Shown one piece after another: positions 15,156 to 22,870 of a stretch of 28,832 nt of DNA (the first letter of the stretch is position 1; the number at the start of each line of letters is the position of its first letter). The translations under genes were made by a program, and so were the position numbers. Origin of the DNA: JAJPXC01 sp964562375 (GTDB lineage Bacteria > Bacteroidota > Bacteroidia > Bacteroidales > Muribaculaceae); assembly GCA_964562375.1 (NCBI GenBank), contig CAZLSW010000039.1, forward strand, positions 1-28,832, in the 5' to 3' direction. The notes below the pieces were generated by a model. It was not told where the DNA came from and did no database searches. It saw only the letters and a list, made by a program, of their open reading frames with translations.

Positions 15156-15209
15156 TTGTTAGTTGTTAGTTGTAGTTGTTAGTTGTAGTTGTTAGTTGTT
15201 AGTTGTTAG
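15144..15209. repeat. Heptamer array GTTAGTT supplying the stop codons of two convergent genes
   Basis: Ten units of GTTAGTT, two of them shortened to GTAGTT and the last truncated to GTTAG, fill the junction. TAG at 15153-15155 ends the transporter on the plus strand, and TTA at 15206-15208 is the TAA stop of gluQ on the minus strand. Nothing else lies between the two genes. Confidence 0.93.
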
Positions 15210-16084
15210 GGGGAGTGAGGGATCTTGGTCCAGGAGAAGCGGGGCAATAAATCGGTGGCTTTGATGGGGGCGTTGGTGGGTTGTAAGCCGCTGATATTCG
15301 CGACGATACCTAATACTTCCTCTGGCGTGTAGCGCTGGCGTAACGCCTCCATGTCAAGGTCCTTGTCACGCTTGGCAAGTCGCTGACCTGCAGAGTTATA
15401 TATCAAGGGTACGTGGGCGAAACGGGGAGGCTCGTATCCCAGCTTACGATACAGGTAAATCTGTGGGAATGAGGAAGATAACAGGTCGTCGCCACGCACA
15501 ATCTCGGTAACACCCGAGAGCGCGTCGTCCACCACTACCGCCAATTGGTAGGCGAATCCCCCGTCAGCTCGCTTGACCACAATATCACCCCACTCGCGGG
15601 CGAGGTTGGCTTTCTGGGGCCCTCGCAGAATGTCGGTAAACTCCACGTCCAAGTCAGGTAATCTCAGGCGATAAGAAGGGGTCTTGGATTCGGCTTTAAC
15701 GCGCTGCTGCTCAGGCGTTAAATCACGGCAATTGCCCTGATAGATATGTCGCCCGTCGGATGCGTGGGGAGCTGAGGCGGCAAGTAAGTCGGCGCGGGTG
15801 CAGAAGCACGGGTAGGTGTCAAGCTGGTCAAATGCCCGCTGGTAGATTTCCGCGCGCTCGCTTTGCCGCAAAGGGATACCGTCGTAGGTCAAGCCTAACC
15901 ACTGTAAATCGTCGAAAATCAGGTCGATAAACTCCTGGCGGCTGCGCGACGTGTCGATATCCTCAATGCGCACCAGCCATTCCCCGCCCTGGCTCTTGGC
16001 CGATAGCCACGACAGCACCGCGCAGTACACGTTGCCCAGATGCATCCTTCCCGTCGGCGACGGCGCGAATCTACCTCTTACCAT
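15206..16084 (-). CDS. gluQ: Glutamyl-Q tRNA(Asp) synthetase
   Basis: This 292-residue protein is a truncated glutamyl-tRNA synthetase paralogue. It attaches glutamate to the queuosine at position 34 of tRNA(Asp), so it modifies a tRNA rather than charging one. The class I signature HLGN is at 15-18 (FAPSPTGRMHLGN) and the KMSKS counterpart is RLAKRD (235-240). The GluQ-specific zinc site is present as C93, C95, Y115 and C119. The anticodon-binding domain of real GluRS is absent, as expected from the length. It reads convergently to the transporter, and its stop codon lies in the GTTAGTT array. A TAACTTCG box lies just upstream (16089-16096), close enough for a nearly leaderless transcript. 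Confidence 0.94.
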   Translation of the reverse strand: MVRGRFAPSPTGRMHLGNVYCAVLSWLSAKSQGGEWLVRIEDIDTSRSRQEFIDLIFDDLQWLGLTYDGIPLRQSERAEIYQRAFDQLDTYPCFCTRADLLAASAPHASDGRHIYQGNCRDLTPEQQRVKAESKTPSYRLRLPDLDVEFTDILRGPQKANLAREWGDIVVKRADGGFAYQLAVVVDDALSGVTEIVRGDDLLSSSFPQIYLYRKLGYEPPRFAHVPLIYNSAGQRLAKRDKDLDMEALRQRYTPEEVLGIVANISGLQPTNAPIKATDLLPRFSWTKIPHSP

Positions 16085-16088
16085 ATCG

Positions 16089-16096
16089 CGAAGTTA
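16089..16096 (-). promoter_or_regulatory. Possible -7 element of gluQ (TAACTTCG)
   Basis: On the minus strand GTAACTTCGCG ends only a few bases before the gluQ ATG. It is the same variant box seen before prfA. No TTG at the usual spacing is visible, so this is tentative. Confidence 0.35.
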
Positions 16097-16137
16097 CACA
16101 AAATTCCTAAAGGGAGGTCTTTTCCCTTGGAGTACAA

Positions 16138-16229
16138 GTAAACTTTGTAAACTTTGTAAACTTGGATAACGTGTTGACGCTTAGGTGGTTGGATGAAATT
16201 TTAAAGTTTAAAAAGTTTATGTTACCCCC
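16138..16229 (+). repeat. Iteron-rich element, copy 1 (upstream of DUF3987 gene)
   Basis: Three 9-bp units GTAAACTTT (third ends in G) at 16138-16164 run into GGATAAC (16164-16170). About 33 bp later come two inverted units, AAAGTTTA and AAAGTTTAT (16203-16220), then GTTACCCCC. The same layout recurs at 17908-17998. The rest of the 399-bp gap (16230-16483) holds a -7 box at 16294 and a purine-rich leader; nothing coding is seen. Confidence 0.85.
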
Positions 16230-16293
16230 ATTGGGATGAAAATATACAGTAGCTTTTGGTGAAAATGACATATATCAGGGGGACGGCACGCGC

Positions 16294-16301
16294 TACCTTT
16301 G
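16294..16301 (+). promoter_or_regulatory. -7 element upstream of the DUF3987 gene
   Basis: TACCTTTG matches the Bacteroidetes -7 box exactly. No TTG is found 19-21 bp upstream; the nearest candidate is ATGACA at 16265-16270. A leader of about 175 nt, rich in AGGGAGAGG-type purines, would precede the ATG at 16484. Confidence 0.5.
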
Positions 16302-16483
16302 TGTTGTGAATTCCATAATGTTTTTTGGTCCTGCCTCAACACCCTGAACCTCACCCTACAACAAGGGAGAGGGGAAGGGGAGAGGGTAGGAGGGGGGAGA
16401 AGTATAGTAAAGGCTTACTATCCGACGCCCCGCCAGCCATGACGACAACACCAACATTTCCTTAACCTTTAAATATCAATGTT

Positions 16484-17911
16484 ATGAATGAATCAACCAA
16501 CCCCGAAGCAATCAGCTTCAAGAGAGAATCCCTTGATCCTCACGGATTTGATTTTCACAACCGCTACATCGACAAGGCGCGAGAGGGTGAGTTTCCCCTT
16601 GACACCTTGACCATCGAGATCAGAGAAATCGCCAAGGCAAAGGCTGAGAAGTACGGCTACATGCCCGAGTACATCACCATGGCCCTGTTGTCGGCATTGG
16701 CCTCGGCTGTAGGCAACCGTGCGACCTTGGAAATACGCCCTGATTGGGTAGTCAACCCGGCGATGATGATGGTGCTGGTGGGACGTCCCGGCATGGGCAA
16801 GACTCCCCCCTTGATGCACGCCTACCGTGGCTTGCGCAACATCGACAACCTCCGTTTCCAGCAGTGGCAAGCCAAGCACGATGAATGGGAGGCCAAGAAG
16901 AAAGCCGCCAAAGGCGAGCTGAGAGAGAAAGCCCCCAAGCTGGAACAGACTGTGATCAGCGACTTTACCCAAGAGGCCATGGTGGCTCAGCTCGAGGACC
17001 CTTCGCGGGGAGTGGCCATCGTTGTGGACGAGATTGTGGGTTTCTTCGGCACCATCAATCGCTACAACGCCTCCAACATGATCGAGAACCTGATGTCGTC
17101 CTTCTCAGGGGAGCAAATCAAGGTGTCGCGCAAGGGAGAGGACGGTCAGGGGAAACTTGTGGTGGTACCCAACCCCTCGATCAACCTGATAGGCACCATC
17201 CAGCCCACGCTGTTCAACTCACTGATGACCCGCAACTATCGTGACAGCGGATTCCTTGACCGCATGATGATAGTGTACCCTCCCACTCGCCCCATTGACA
17301 TGTGGGGAACCGAGACCCAGTCCAACTCCTTGTGGGACAAGGCCGACGCCGACTGGGAGCGGCTGATCACCCTGGCCGAGGAGCGCGGCCGTCAACCCTT
17401 CCCCACGGTGAGGCTTTCGGCGCGGGCCCGCAGTTGGTTCTACTCTTGGCGCAACGAGCTGATGACCATGGTTAACGAGCTTGACCCCCTGGAGGTGGAA
17501 TCCCGAGTGATGAAACGTGTGCAAATCACCGCCAAGATAGCCCTGGCCATCCATCAGGCAAGAATACCCTCCCTTCCCGATTGGGCTGTGGGCGAAATCT
17601 CCCTGGGAGAGATCATGGGAGCCGTTGCCGTCAACGAATGGCTTGAGTGGAGCATGCGCCAGCTGGTGTTTGACCTCAAGGAGCAAGCCGGGGTGATCAT
17701 CCCTCCCAACCCCAAGATGAGAGAGTCGTGGAAGTTTATCGACCACCTCCCCCGGGAGTTTACCTTCGCTCAGGTTGAGGCCGCCGCCAAAAAGGCCGGC
17801 AAATGCCGATCGTGGGGATATCTCAGGCTCAATCAGATGCTTGACGCGAAAGTGGTAGTGAAGGCCGACCATGGTCGCTACCTGAAAGTGTCGCAGGAGA
17901 ACCCCCGATAA
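16484..17911 (+). CDS. DUF3987 P-loop ATPase (primase/helicase-associated)
   Basis: This 475-residue protein belongs to the DUF3987 group, found with mobile-element and phage-like replication genes in Bacteroidetes. A P-loop, GRPGMGKT (100-107), lies in VLVGRPGMGKTPPLMHA. A Walker B-like strand GVAIVVDE ends in D182-E183, followed by GFFGTINRYN. The segment SINLIGTIQPTLF fits the ATPase sensor region. A C-terminal helical part (about 400-475) could bind DNA. No signal peptide or membrane segment is seen, so it acts in the cytoplasm. The next gene encodes a zinc-finger/Toprim-like protein, and the two together resemble a split primase-helicase. The stop TAA lies inside the second iteron element. 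No integrase, relaxase or phage structural gene is near, so its status as part of a mobile element is unproven. Confidence 0.83.
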   Translation: MNESTNPEAISFKRESLDPHGFDFHNRYIDKAREGEFPLDTLTIEIREIAKAKAEKYGYMPEYITMALLSALASAVGNRATLEIRPDWVVNPAMMMVLVGRPGMGKTPPLMHAYRGLRNIDNLRFQQWQAKHDEWEAKKKAAKGELREKAPKLEQTVISDFTQEAMVAQLEDPSRGVAIVVDEIVGFFGTINRYNASNMIENLMSSFSGEQIKVSRKGEDGQGKLVVVPNPSINLIGTIQPTLFNSLMTRNYRDSGFLDRMMIVYPPTRPIDMWGTETQSNSLWDKADADWERLITLAEERGRQPFPTVRLSARARSWFYSWRNELMTMVNELDPLEVESRVMKRVQITAKIALAIHQARIPSLPDWAVGEISLGEIMGAVAVNEWLEWSMRQLVFDLKEQAGVIIPPNPKMRESWKFIDHLPREFTFAQVEAAAKKAGKCRSWGYLRLNQMLDAKVVVKADHGRYLKVSQENPR

Positions 17912-17998
17912 ACTTTGTAAACTTTGTAAACCGTGCTATTCGACTGTTATCCAGTGTGTTATCCCGATTTGGAAAGTTTATAAAGTTTACTCCCCCCC
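17908..17998 (+). repeat. Iteron-rich element, copy 2 (between DUF3987 and DUF6371 genes)
   Basis: ATAAACTTT, GTAAACTTT and GTAAAC (17908-17931) are followed by two GTTATCC boxes 12 bp apart (17946-17952, 17958-17964). Inverted units AAAGTTTATAAAGTTTAC (17973-17990) and a run of C come next. The TAA stop of the DUF3987 gene is part of the first unit. The arrangement mirrors copy 1 in the same orientation. The GTTATCC boxes resemble half of a DnaA box (TTATCCACA). Confidence 0.87.
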
Positions 17999-18058
17999 AG
18001 CCAACCAACTTAGAATCCAAACTTTCATATTCCATTAACCCCAAAAACCTTTACCACT

Positions 18059-19135
18059 ATGGGAATTGTAACAAGCGTATGGGATCTCGGAGATCCCGCC
18101 TTCCACGACGGCTTTTTAGCCCCTCGTCAACACTACCGTCCAGCACACTCGTTCATGGAGGTGCCACCCAACACCGGTCCCCGATTCCAGCTGCAGAAAT
18201 ACCGCCGACCCCAGGACCGCTACACCTGCCCGGCGTGCGGGCGCCCAAGATGCTACACCATGTACGTCGACACCTACTATGGAGTGCAAATCCCCTTTGA
18301 GTACGGCCGCTGCGACCACGAAAACTCCTGCGGTTACCACCGCTACCCCAGCGGCTACACCGACGACTCGGAGCTTATCTACCAATCCATCGCGCGCTAC
18401 AAGAAGCGTCCCCCCGTTCCCCAGCCCAATCCCGAGCCCTCCTTCGTCCCCCGCGAGCTTGTGGAGGCCACTACCCGAAACTGGCACTACCCGATCAACC
18501 CCCTGTTTTGGTTCTTGCGCAGCAAATTCGGAGAATTACTAGTGCGGCGAACGTTTGAAAAGTACAAGGTGGGTACCTCGCGCATGTGGGATGGAGCCAC
18601 GATCTTCTGGCAACACGACATCCAAGGCCGTTGCCGCACCGGCAAGATTATGGGTTACGACCCCCGCACCGGTCATCGCATCAAGGAACCTCGCCCCCAA
18701 GTGTCGTGGGCGCACACAATGCTCGAGGGCGTTGACTTCCGCGACCCAACCATGAAATCGCCACCCTCCGACTTCGTTCTCGAGCAATGCTACTTTGGCG
18801 AGCACCTGATTAACCCCTATAGCGAGATGAAGCTGCCGATCCACATCGTCGAAAGCGAGAAAACCGCCTTGATTGCCGCCCTCGACCAGCCCGAACGTGT
18901 GTGGATTGCCACCGGGGGTATCTCCAACCTGCGTCCCTCCAAAGCGCTGCGCGACTTTAAGGTGATTCTCCACCCCGACCTTGGGGCCGAGAAGAAATGG
19001 GCCGACAAAGCCCCGGCGCTAAAAGAAGGCGGCTGCCTGAGTGTAGAACTCGACGATTCCCTCTCCCAACAGGCCACCGAGGAGCAACGCAAGCTCGGCC
19101 TCGACCTCGCCGACTTCATCCTCCTCAACAAGTAG
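18059..19135 (+). CDS. DUF6371-like protein with zinc finger and Toprim-like domain
   Basis: This 358-residue protein has two parts. At about 48-100 lies a putative zinc ribbon with C57-x2-C60 and C85-x5-C91 (YTCPACGRPRCYTM, YGRCDHENSCGYH), like the DNA-reading finger of primases. The C-terminal half (about 255-358) shows HIVESEKTALIAAL, WIATGGISNL and VILHPDLGAEKKW. These give an E in a strand-helix turn and a D in a later strand, the pattern of Toprim-type nucleotidyl transfer domains in the DUF6371 family. No membrane segment is present. It follows the DUF3987 ATPase with a 147-bp gap holding iteron element 2, so the two probably work together in DNA replication or priming. Activity is inferred, not demonstrated. 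The ATG at 18059 is the only good start before the zinc finger. Confidence 0.78.
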   Translation: MGIVTSVWDLGDPAFHDGFLAPRQHYRPAHSFMEVPPNTGPRFQLQKYRRPQDRYTCPACGRPRCYTMYVDTYYGVQIPFEYGRCDHENSCGYHRYPSGYTDDSELIYQSIARYKKRPPVPQPNPEPSFVPRELVEATTRNWHYPINPLFWFLRSKFGELLVRRTFEKYKVGTSRMWDGATIFWQHDIQGRCRTGKIMGYDPRTGHRIKEPRPQVSWAHTMLEGVDFRDPTMKSPPSDFVLEQCYFGEHLINPYSEMKLPIHIVESEKTALIAALDQPERVWIATGGISNLRPSKALRDFKVILHPDLGAEKKWADKAPALKEGGCLSVELDDSLSQQATEEQRKLGLDLADFILLNK

Positions 19136-19166
19136 CCCCAGCACCCCGAATCGCCTTTCTCAAGCA

Positions 19167-19378
19167 GGAAACCACGAATTAACACTAATATTCACTAATT
19201 CAGCGATTAAGATTATATTTCATTAAAGAATTAAGCTTTGCTGCGCAAAGAATTAACACGAATTTCCATAATGGAACGCTATCAGCATTAGTGTAAATTA
19301 TAAGAGCGTAAGCTCTTTAAATATTATTAGAATCGCAGTTAACTTATTGTTGTTCATTAGTGTGAATTCGTGGTTTCC
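19167..19378. repeat. 212-bp nested inverted-repeat element
   Basis: Terminal arms at 19167-19189 (starts GGAAACCACGAATT) and 19356-19378 (ends AATTCGTGGTTTCC) are inverted repeats matching at 22 of 23 bases. The 13-mer AATTAACACNAAT occurs at 19177-19189 and 19251-19263. Its inverted forms are at 19288-19300 (diverged) and 19356-19368. Inside are three short perfect hairpins: CTTTGC-TGC-GCAAAG (19236-19250), TTCCAT-A-ATGGAA (19264-19276) and AAGAGC-GTAA-GCTCTT (19302-19317). It is AT-rich unlike the neighbouring genes and has no coding frame. It fits a MITE-like or REP-like non-coding element. Confidence 0.8.
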
Positions 19379-19460
19379 AAACTTGAGAAGCTTGAGTTAT
19401 GAAGGATATTCTGTAATAGTTGTCATCTCATCGGTCATTGGTGAAAAAAGCTAAAAAATG

Positions 19461-19491
19461 TTCGTTAGTTCATAAATTATCGCTATCTTTG
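19461..19491 (+). promoter_or_regulatory. Promoter of the PD40-amidase operon
   Basis: TATCTTTG (19484-19491) is a full -7 match; a TTC (19461-19463) lies 20 bp upstream in place of TTG. The leader would be about 90 nt and AT-rich. The stretch 19379-19460 shows no other feature. Confidence 0.55.
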
Positions 19492-19587
19492 GAGCGTGAA
19501 CCATAAAATCCATGTTTTTAGGAACACGTTACTTGACAACTATTTTAATTTAACTAAATAACCTAACTACCAAAACAACACAACCGC

Positions 19588-20322
19588 ATGAAACGTAATT
19601 TACTTCTCGCGCTGTCTTTGGGCTTGGTGGCTCAGGCTTGGGCGGTGATTCCCCGCTCGGCTTCGGCCCCTGAGAAACTGATTGACAGCCCGGTAGGGTT
19701 GATGGCTCCCGTGTGGAGCCCCGACGGCTCTAAAATCGCTGTGACAACCGACCACTTCACCGGTATCTACGTGGCCAACGCCGACGGCTCAGGTCTGAAG
19801 CAAGTGTCGAAGGCCGCCAAGGCTGGTTACCGCATGGCTTGGGACGGTGCTTCCGTTGCCGCCGAGGCCAAGGACGACAACGCCACCTCGCTCTACGCGA
19901 TCATGGTGGCCAAGCCCGACAAGGCTTGCTCCCTAATCTCGGCCCTCAACGACTTCCAGGGCAAGATGGTGATCAACCCCGCTCTCAGCCCCGACGGCTC
20001 CAAGATCGCCTTCCAGATCGTCAGCCAGGGCATGTGGGTGATCAACACCGACGGCACCGGCCTGAAATCGCTGGGCGCTGGCTCCCATCCCTCGTGGCTC
20101 CCCGACGGCTCGGGCGTGGTTTACACCCAAGTGAGCGACAACGGACATGAGTTCACCGCGTCCAAGGTGCTCGCCATCGACGTGCAGTCGCTGCGTCAGG
20201 TTACCCTCACCAGCATCTCCGGCGTAATCCCCATGACCCCCGCCGTTAGCCCCGATGGCAAGCGATTGGCCTTCGAGAACGCCGCCGACGCGTCTATCTA
20301 CACCATCAACCTCAACTACTAA
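19588..20322 (+). CDS. Exported PD40/TolB-like beta-propeller protein
   Basis: This 244-residue protein has a signal peptide (1 to about 19, ending AQAWA-V) and repeats of the PD40 type. They read WSPDGSKIAV (about 48), LSPDGSKIAF (about 137), WLPDGSGVVY (about 171) and VSPDGKRLAF (about 219). The short paired motifs IYVANADGSGLKQV and MWVINTDGTGLKSL mark blade ends. This is the TolB-C-terminal type of propeller, but it has only about four to five blades and no TolB N-terminal domain. It should be periplasmic or secreted. It is 12 nt upstream of a cell-wall amidase gene and probably forms an operon with it. A role as a binding or scaffolding partner at the envelope is inference; no catalytic residues are seen. 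Confidence 0.82.
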   Translation: MKRNLLLALSLGLVAQAWAVIPRSASAPEKLIDSPVGLMAPVWSPDGSKIAVTTDHFTGIYVANADGSGLKQVSKAAKAGYRMAWDGASVAAEAKDDNATSLYAIMVAKPDKACSLISALNDFQGKMVINPALSPDGSKIAFQIVSQGMWVINTDGTGLKSLGAGSHPSWLPDGSGVVYTQVSDNGHEFTASKVLAIDVQSLRQVTLTSISGVIPMTPAVSPDGKRLAFENAADASIYTINLNY

Positions 20323-20334
20323 TCCACGACAATC

Positions 20335-22803
20335 ATGAAAACCATCCAATCTATTTTAGGGAAAGCCGCGATTGCCGCATTAGTAGCTGGCGTTGCCGCT
20401 CCCGTGGCTCAGGCCGTTGACCCCATCACCGGCTGGGGCGATTTCAAGCTGTTTATCGACCCGGGTCACTCCATGAAGGAGAACAAGGGCATGTGGGGCT
20501 ACACCGAGGCTCAAAAGACCGTGCGCGTGGCCCTCGCCCTCGAGGACTACCTCAAAACCTACACCGACATCACCGACGACTGTGTGAAGCTCACCCGCTA
20601 CGACGACGTGACCAACGTGTCGCTCGAGGAGCGCTCCGACATGGCCAACGCTTGGGGTGCCGACTTCTACTACTCCATCCACTCGGACGCCGCCGCTACC
20701 AACCAGACTCTCACCCTCTTCGGAGGCTGGATGGACAACGGCACCGCCGTGGAGAAAACCCCCAACGGCGGCAAGGCCTTCGGCGAGATCCTTTGTCCCA
20801 ACCTCACCGCCGTGATGCAAATCACAACGCAAGGCAACTGGTACGACCGCTACTACTACGACCGCTCGACCAACCACACCAACAAATATCCCTACCTGTC
20901 GGTTAACCGCCGCACCACCTGCGCGTCGCTCCTTAGCGAGGGCGGTTGCCACACCATCGGCGAGCAGCAGCAGCGCAACTTCAACGACGACTATAAGCGA
21001 CTCGAGGCTCTGGCCGCTTTCCAGTCGATTCTGAAGCATCGCGGCTTGGACGTCCCCGCCACCACCGCTCTCACCGGTATCGTGCGCAACAGCGAGACCT
21101 CGCAACCTATCAACGGAGCCACCATCACCGTTGACGGCCGCACCTACACCACCAACACCTGGGAGGACACCTTCAAGGATTACACCTCCAACAAGGACCT
21201 CATCCACAACGGCTTCTACCTCTTCGAGAACCTCACCGCGGGCCAAACCTACGAAGTGACCTTCTCGGCCGACGGCTTTGAGACCCTTACCACCCAGGCT
21301 ACCATCAACGCCGGTGGCGACCTCACCAGCGACTACGTGACCTACCTCGACGTCAACCTTACCAACGTGGCTCCCGCCATTGTTTCCTCGGTATCGGTTT
21401 CCGACCTCACGGCCGTATCGCCCCTCAACCCCATTACCCTCACCTTCTCCCGCGCTATGGACCGCACCAGCGTGGAGAACGCCCTGTCGATCAACCGCGG
21501 CGCTTCGGTGCTCCTGTCGTGGCAAAACGACTTCACCCTCGACATCGACGTTTCCTCGCTTGAACCCCTGTGGCGCTACATCATCACCATCGACGGCTCG
21601 GTAGCCCGCAACTCGCAGACCAACCAGCTCTTTGACGGCGACGGCGACGGCGTGGAAGGTGGCGACTACACCCTTCAGTTCACAATGGCCGAGCCCGACA
21701 CCGAGGCTCCCCAAGTAATCAACACTTGGCCCGAGGCTGAGGGCGCTGTGCAATTCACCTACCGCCCCGTTATCGGCATCGAATTCGACGAGGAACTCAA
21801 CTTCAACACCGACAAGAACGCCGATTGCATCACCCTTTCCGACAAGGACGGCAACACCTACGAGGGTACCCTCGAGCATGAGGTGATCCGCGGCAAATCG
21901 GTGCTCCAATTCTATCCCTCCAAGGACCTCCCCATCGACCGCGCTATCCTCGTGAAACTCGACGCTGGCCTTGAGGACCTCTCAGGCAACGTTACCGAGG
22001 AGCCCTTCTGCTTCCGCTTCCTCACCGAGTATCGCGGCCAAGGCACCGAGAACGTTCTCCAGGACTTCTCCAGCATCTCCAACTGGTGGGCTCCCTCCGG
22101 CTCTGGCTCCACAGCAGGTATTGACGAGGACGAGTCGTATGCAGCTCTCGCTTCTCGCGGCTACACCCCCGGTTCCTCCTCGTTGCACGTTCACTACCTG
22201 TTCATGGAGGACGCTACCAGCCCCAACTGGATGATCCGCGAGTACTGGTCAAGAGGCAACGGTTCGACATTCAATCCCGCTGGAAATGTATTGTCATCGT
22301 GGGTATACGGCGACGCTTCCAACAATGGCGTGGCCATGATGCTCCGCGACAAGACCAGCAACGCCCTGTTGTACAAGGCCCATGTGCCTGTAACTTGGCG
22401 CGGCTGGCGCTTGCTCTACTGGGATCTCGACAACGACGAGGCTGTCAATTTCACGGGTGACGCATCCTTGAGCAACCCCGTTTACATCGACTCTTACTAT
22501 ATCAAGCACCAGGACATCGATCCCGACGAGGCTGAGGAGGATCCCGAACTCCTCTACCAGTACTGGGAGGGCGACCTCTACTTCGACATGCTGCTCTACT
22601 CAGCTTGGGACAGCGAGAACTTCGAGCGCACCGCCAACATCAACGACGTAGTCATCGAGACCAGCGGTATCACCGAGGTTAACGCCGGAGCAGCCGCTCT
22701 CAACGGCCGCGTGTTCAACCTCCAAGGCATCGAGCTGCCCCGCGACGCCAAGCTCGCCCCCGGTCTCTACATCATCGACGGCCAGAAAGTCTACATCAAG
22801 TAG
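20335..22803 (+). CDS. Multidomain N-acetylmuramoyl-L-alanine amidase (Amidase_3)
   Basis: This 822-residue exported protein begins with a signal peptide (to about A27). The Amidase_3 domain (about 36-235) has the zinc ligands and catalytic residues in the usual order: H45 (FIDPGH), E58 (YTEAQ), H116 (YYSIHSD) and E202 (LLSEGG). It should cut the bond between muramic acid and the peptide stem. A carboxypeptidase-regulatory-like Ig domain follows (about 243-345, with TGIVRNSETSQPINGATITV). Two SbsA/Big_5-type Ig domains come next (about 348-450 and 455-570, ALSINRGAS, FDEELNF). An aromatic-rich region of unknown type spans about 575-775. The C-terminal tail, GRVFNLQGIELPRDAKLAP then GLYIIDGQKVYIK, resembles the sorting or anchoring tails common in Bacteroidetes exported proteins. 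The enzyme is far longer than house-keeping amidases of about 250-450 residues. Confidence 0.9.
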   Translation: MKTIQSILGKAAIAALVAGVAAPVAQAVDPITGWGDFKLFIDPGHSMKENKGMWGYTEAQKTVRVALALEDYLKTYTDITDDCVKLTRYDDVTNVSLEERSDMANAWGADFYYSIHSDAAATNQTLTLFGGWMDNGTAVEKTPNGGKAFGEILCPNLTAVMQITTQGNWYDRYYYDRSTNHTNKYPYLSVNRRTTCASLLSEGGCHTIGEQQQRNFNDDYKRLEALAAFQSILKHRGLDVPATTALTGIVRNSETSQPINGATITVDGRTYTTNTWEDTFKDYTSNKDLIHNGFYLFENLTAGQTYEVTFSADGFETLTTQATINAGGDLTSDYVTYLDVNLTNVAPAIVSSVSVSDLTAVSPLNPITLTFSRAMDRTSVENALSINRGASVLLSWQNDFTLDIDVSSLEPLWRYIITIDGSVARNSQTNQLFDGDGDGVEGGDYTLQFTMAEPDTEAPQVINTWPEAEGAVQFTYRPVIGIEFDEELNFNTDKNADCITLSDKDGNTYEGTLEHEVIRGKSVLQFYPSKDLPIDRAILVKLDAGLEDLSGNVTEEPFCFRFLTEYRGQGTENVLQDFSSISNWWAPSGSGSTAGIDEDESYAALASRGYTPGSSSLHVHYLFMEDATSPNWMIREYWSRGNGSTFNPAGNVLSSWVYGDASNNGVAMMLRDKTSNALLYKAHVPVTWRGWRLLYWDLDNDEAVNFTGDASLSNPVYIDSYYIKHQDIDPDEAEEDPELLYQYWEGDLYFDMLLYSAWDSENFERTANINDVVIETSGITEVNAGAAALNGRVFNLQGIELPRDAKLAPGLYIIDGQKVYIK

Positions 22804-22813
22804 GGTTTAGGTC

Positions 22814-22834
22814 TTAGTGATTAGTGATTAAGTA
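22814..22834 (+). repeat. TTAGTGA heptamer module after the amidase gene
   Basis: TTAGTGA, TTAGTGA, TTAAGTA follow the TAG stop at 22801-22803. The 17-mer TTAGTGATTAGTGATTA is identical to that after prfA (12881-12897). Confidence 0.8.
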
Positions 22835-22836
22835 TA

Positions 22837-22870
22837 ATGGCTCCGCCTAGCAATCGCCTGGCGGGGCCAT
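22837..22870 (+). terminator. Rho-independent-like terminator after the amidase gene
   Basis: ATGGCTCCGCC (22837-22847) pairs over 11 positions, one of them G-T, with GGCGGGGCCAT (22860-22870). The loop is 12 nt, and a short TT follows before CGTCC. The stem is strong but the U-tract is short. Confidence 0.65.

Noticed and set aside
20380..21909. Long open frame of 509 codons on the minus strand
   Set aside because: It lies wholly antisense to the amidase gene, whose catalytic motifs are clear. The Val/Gly-rich translation is the usual mirror of GC-rich codon use.
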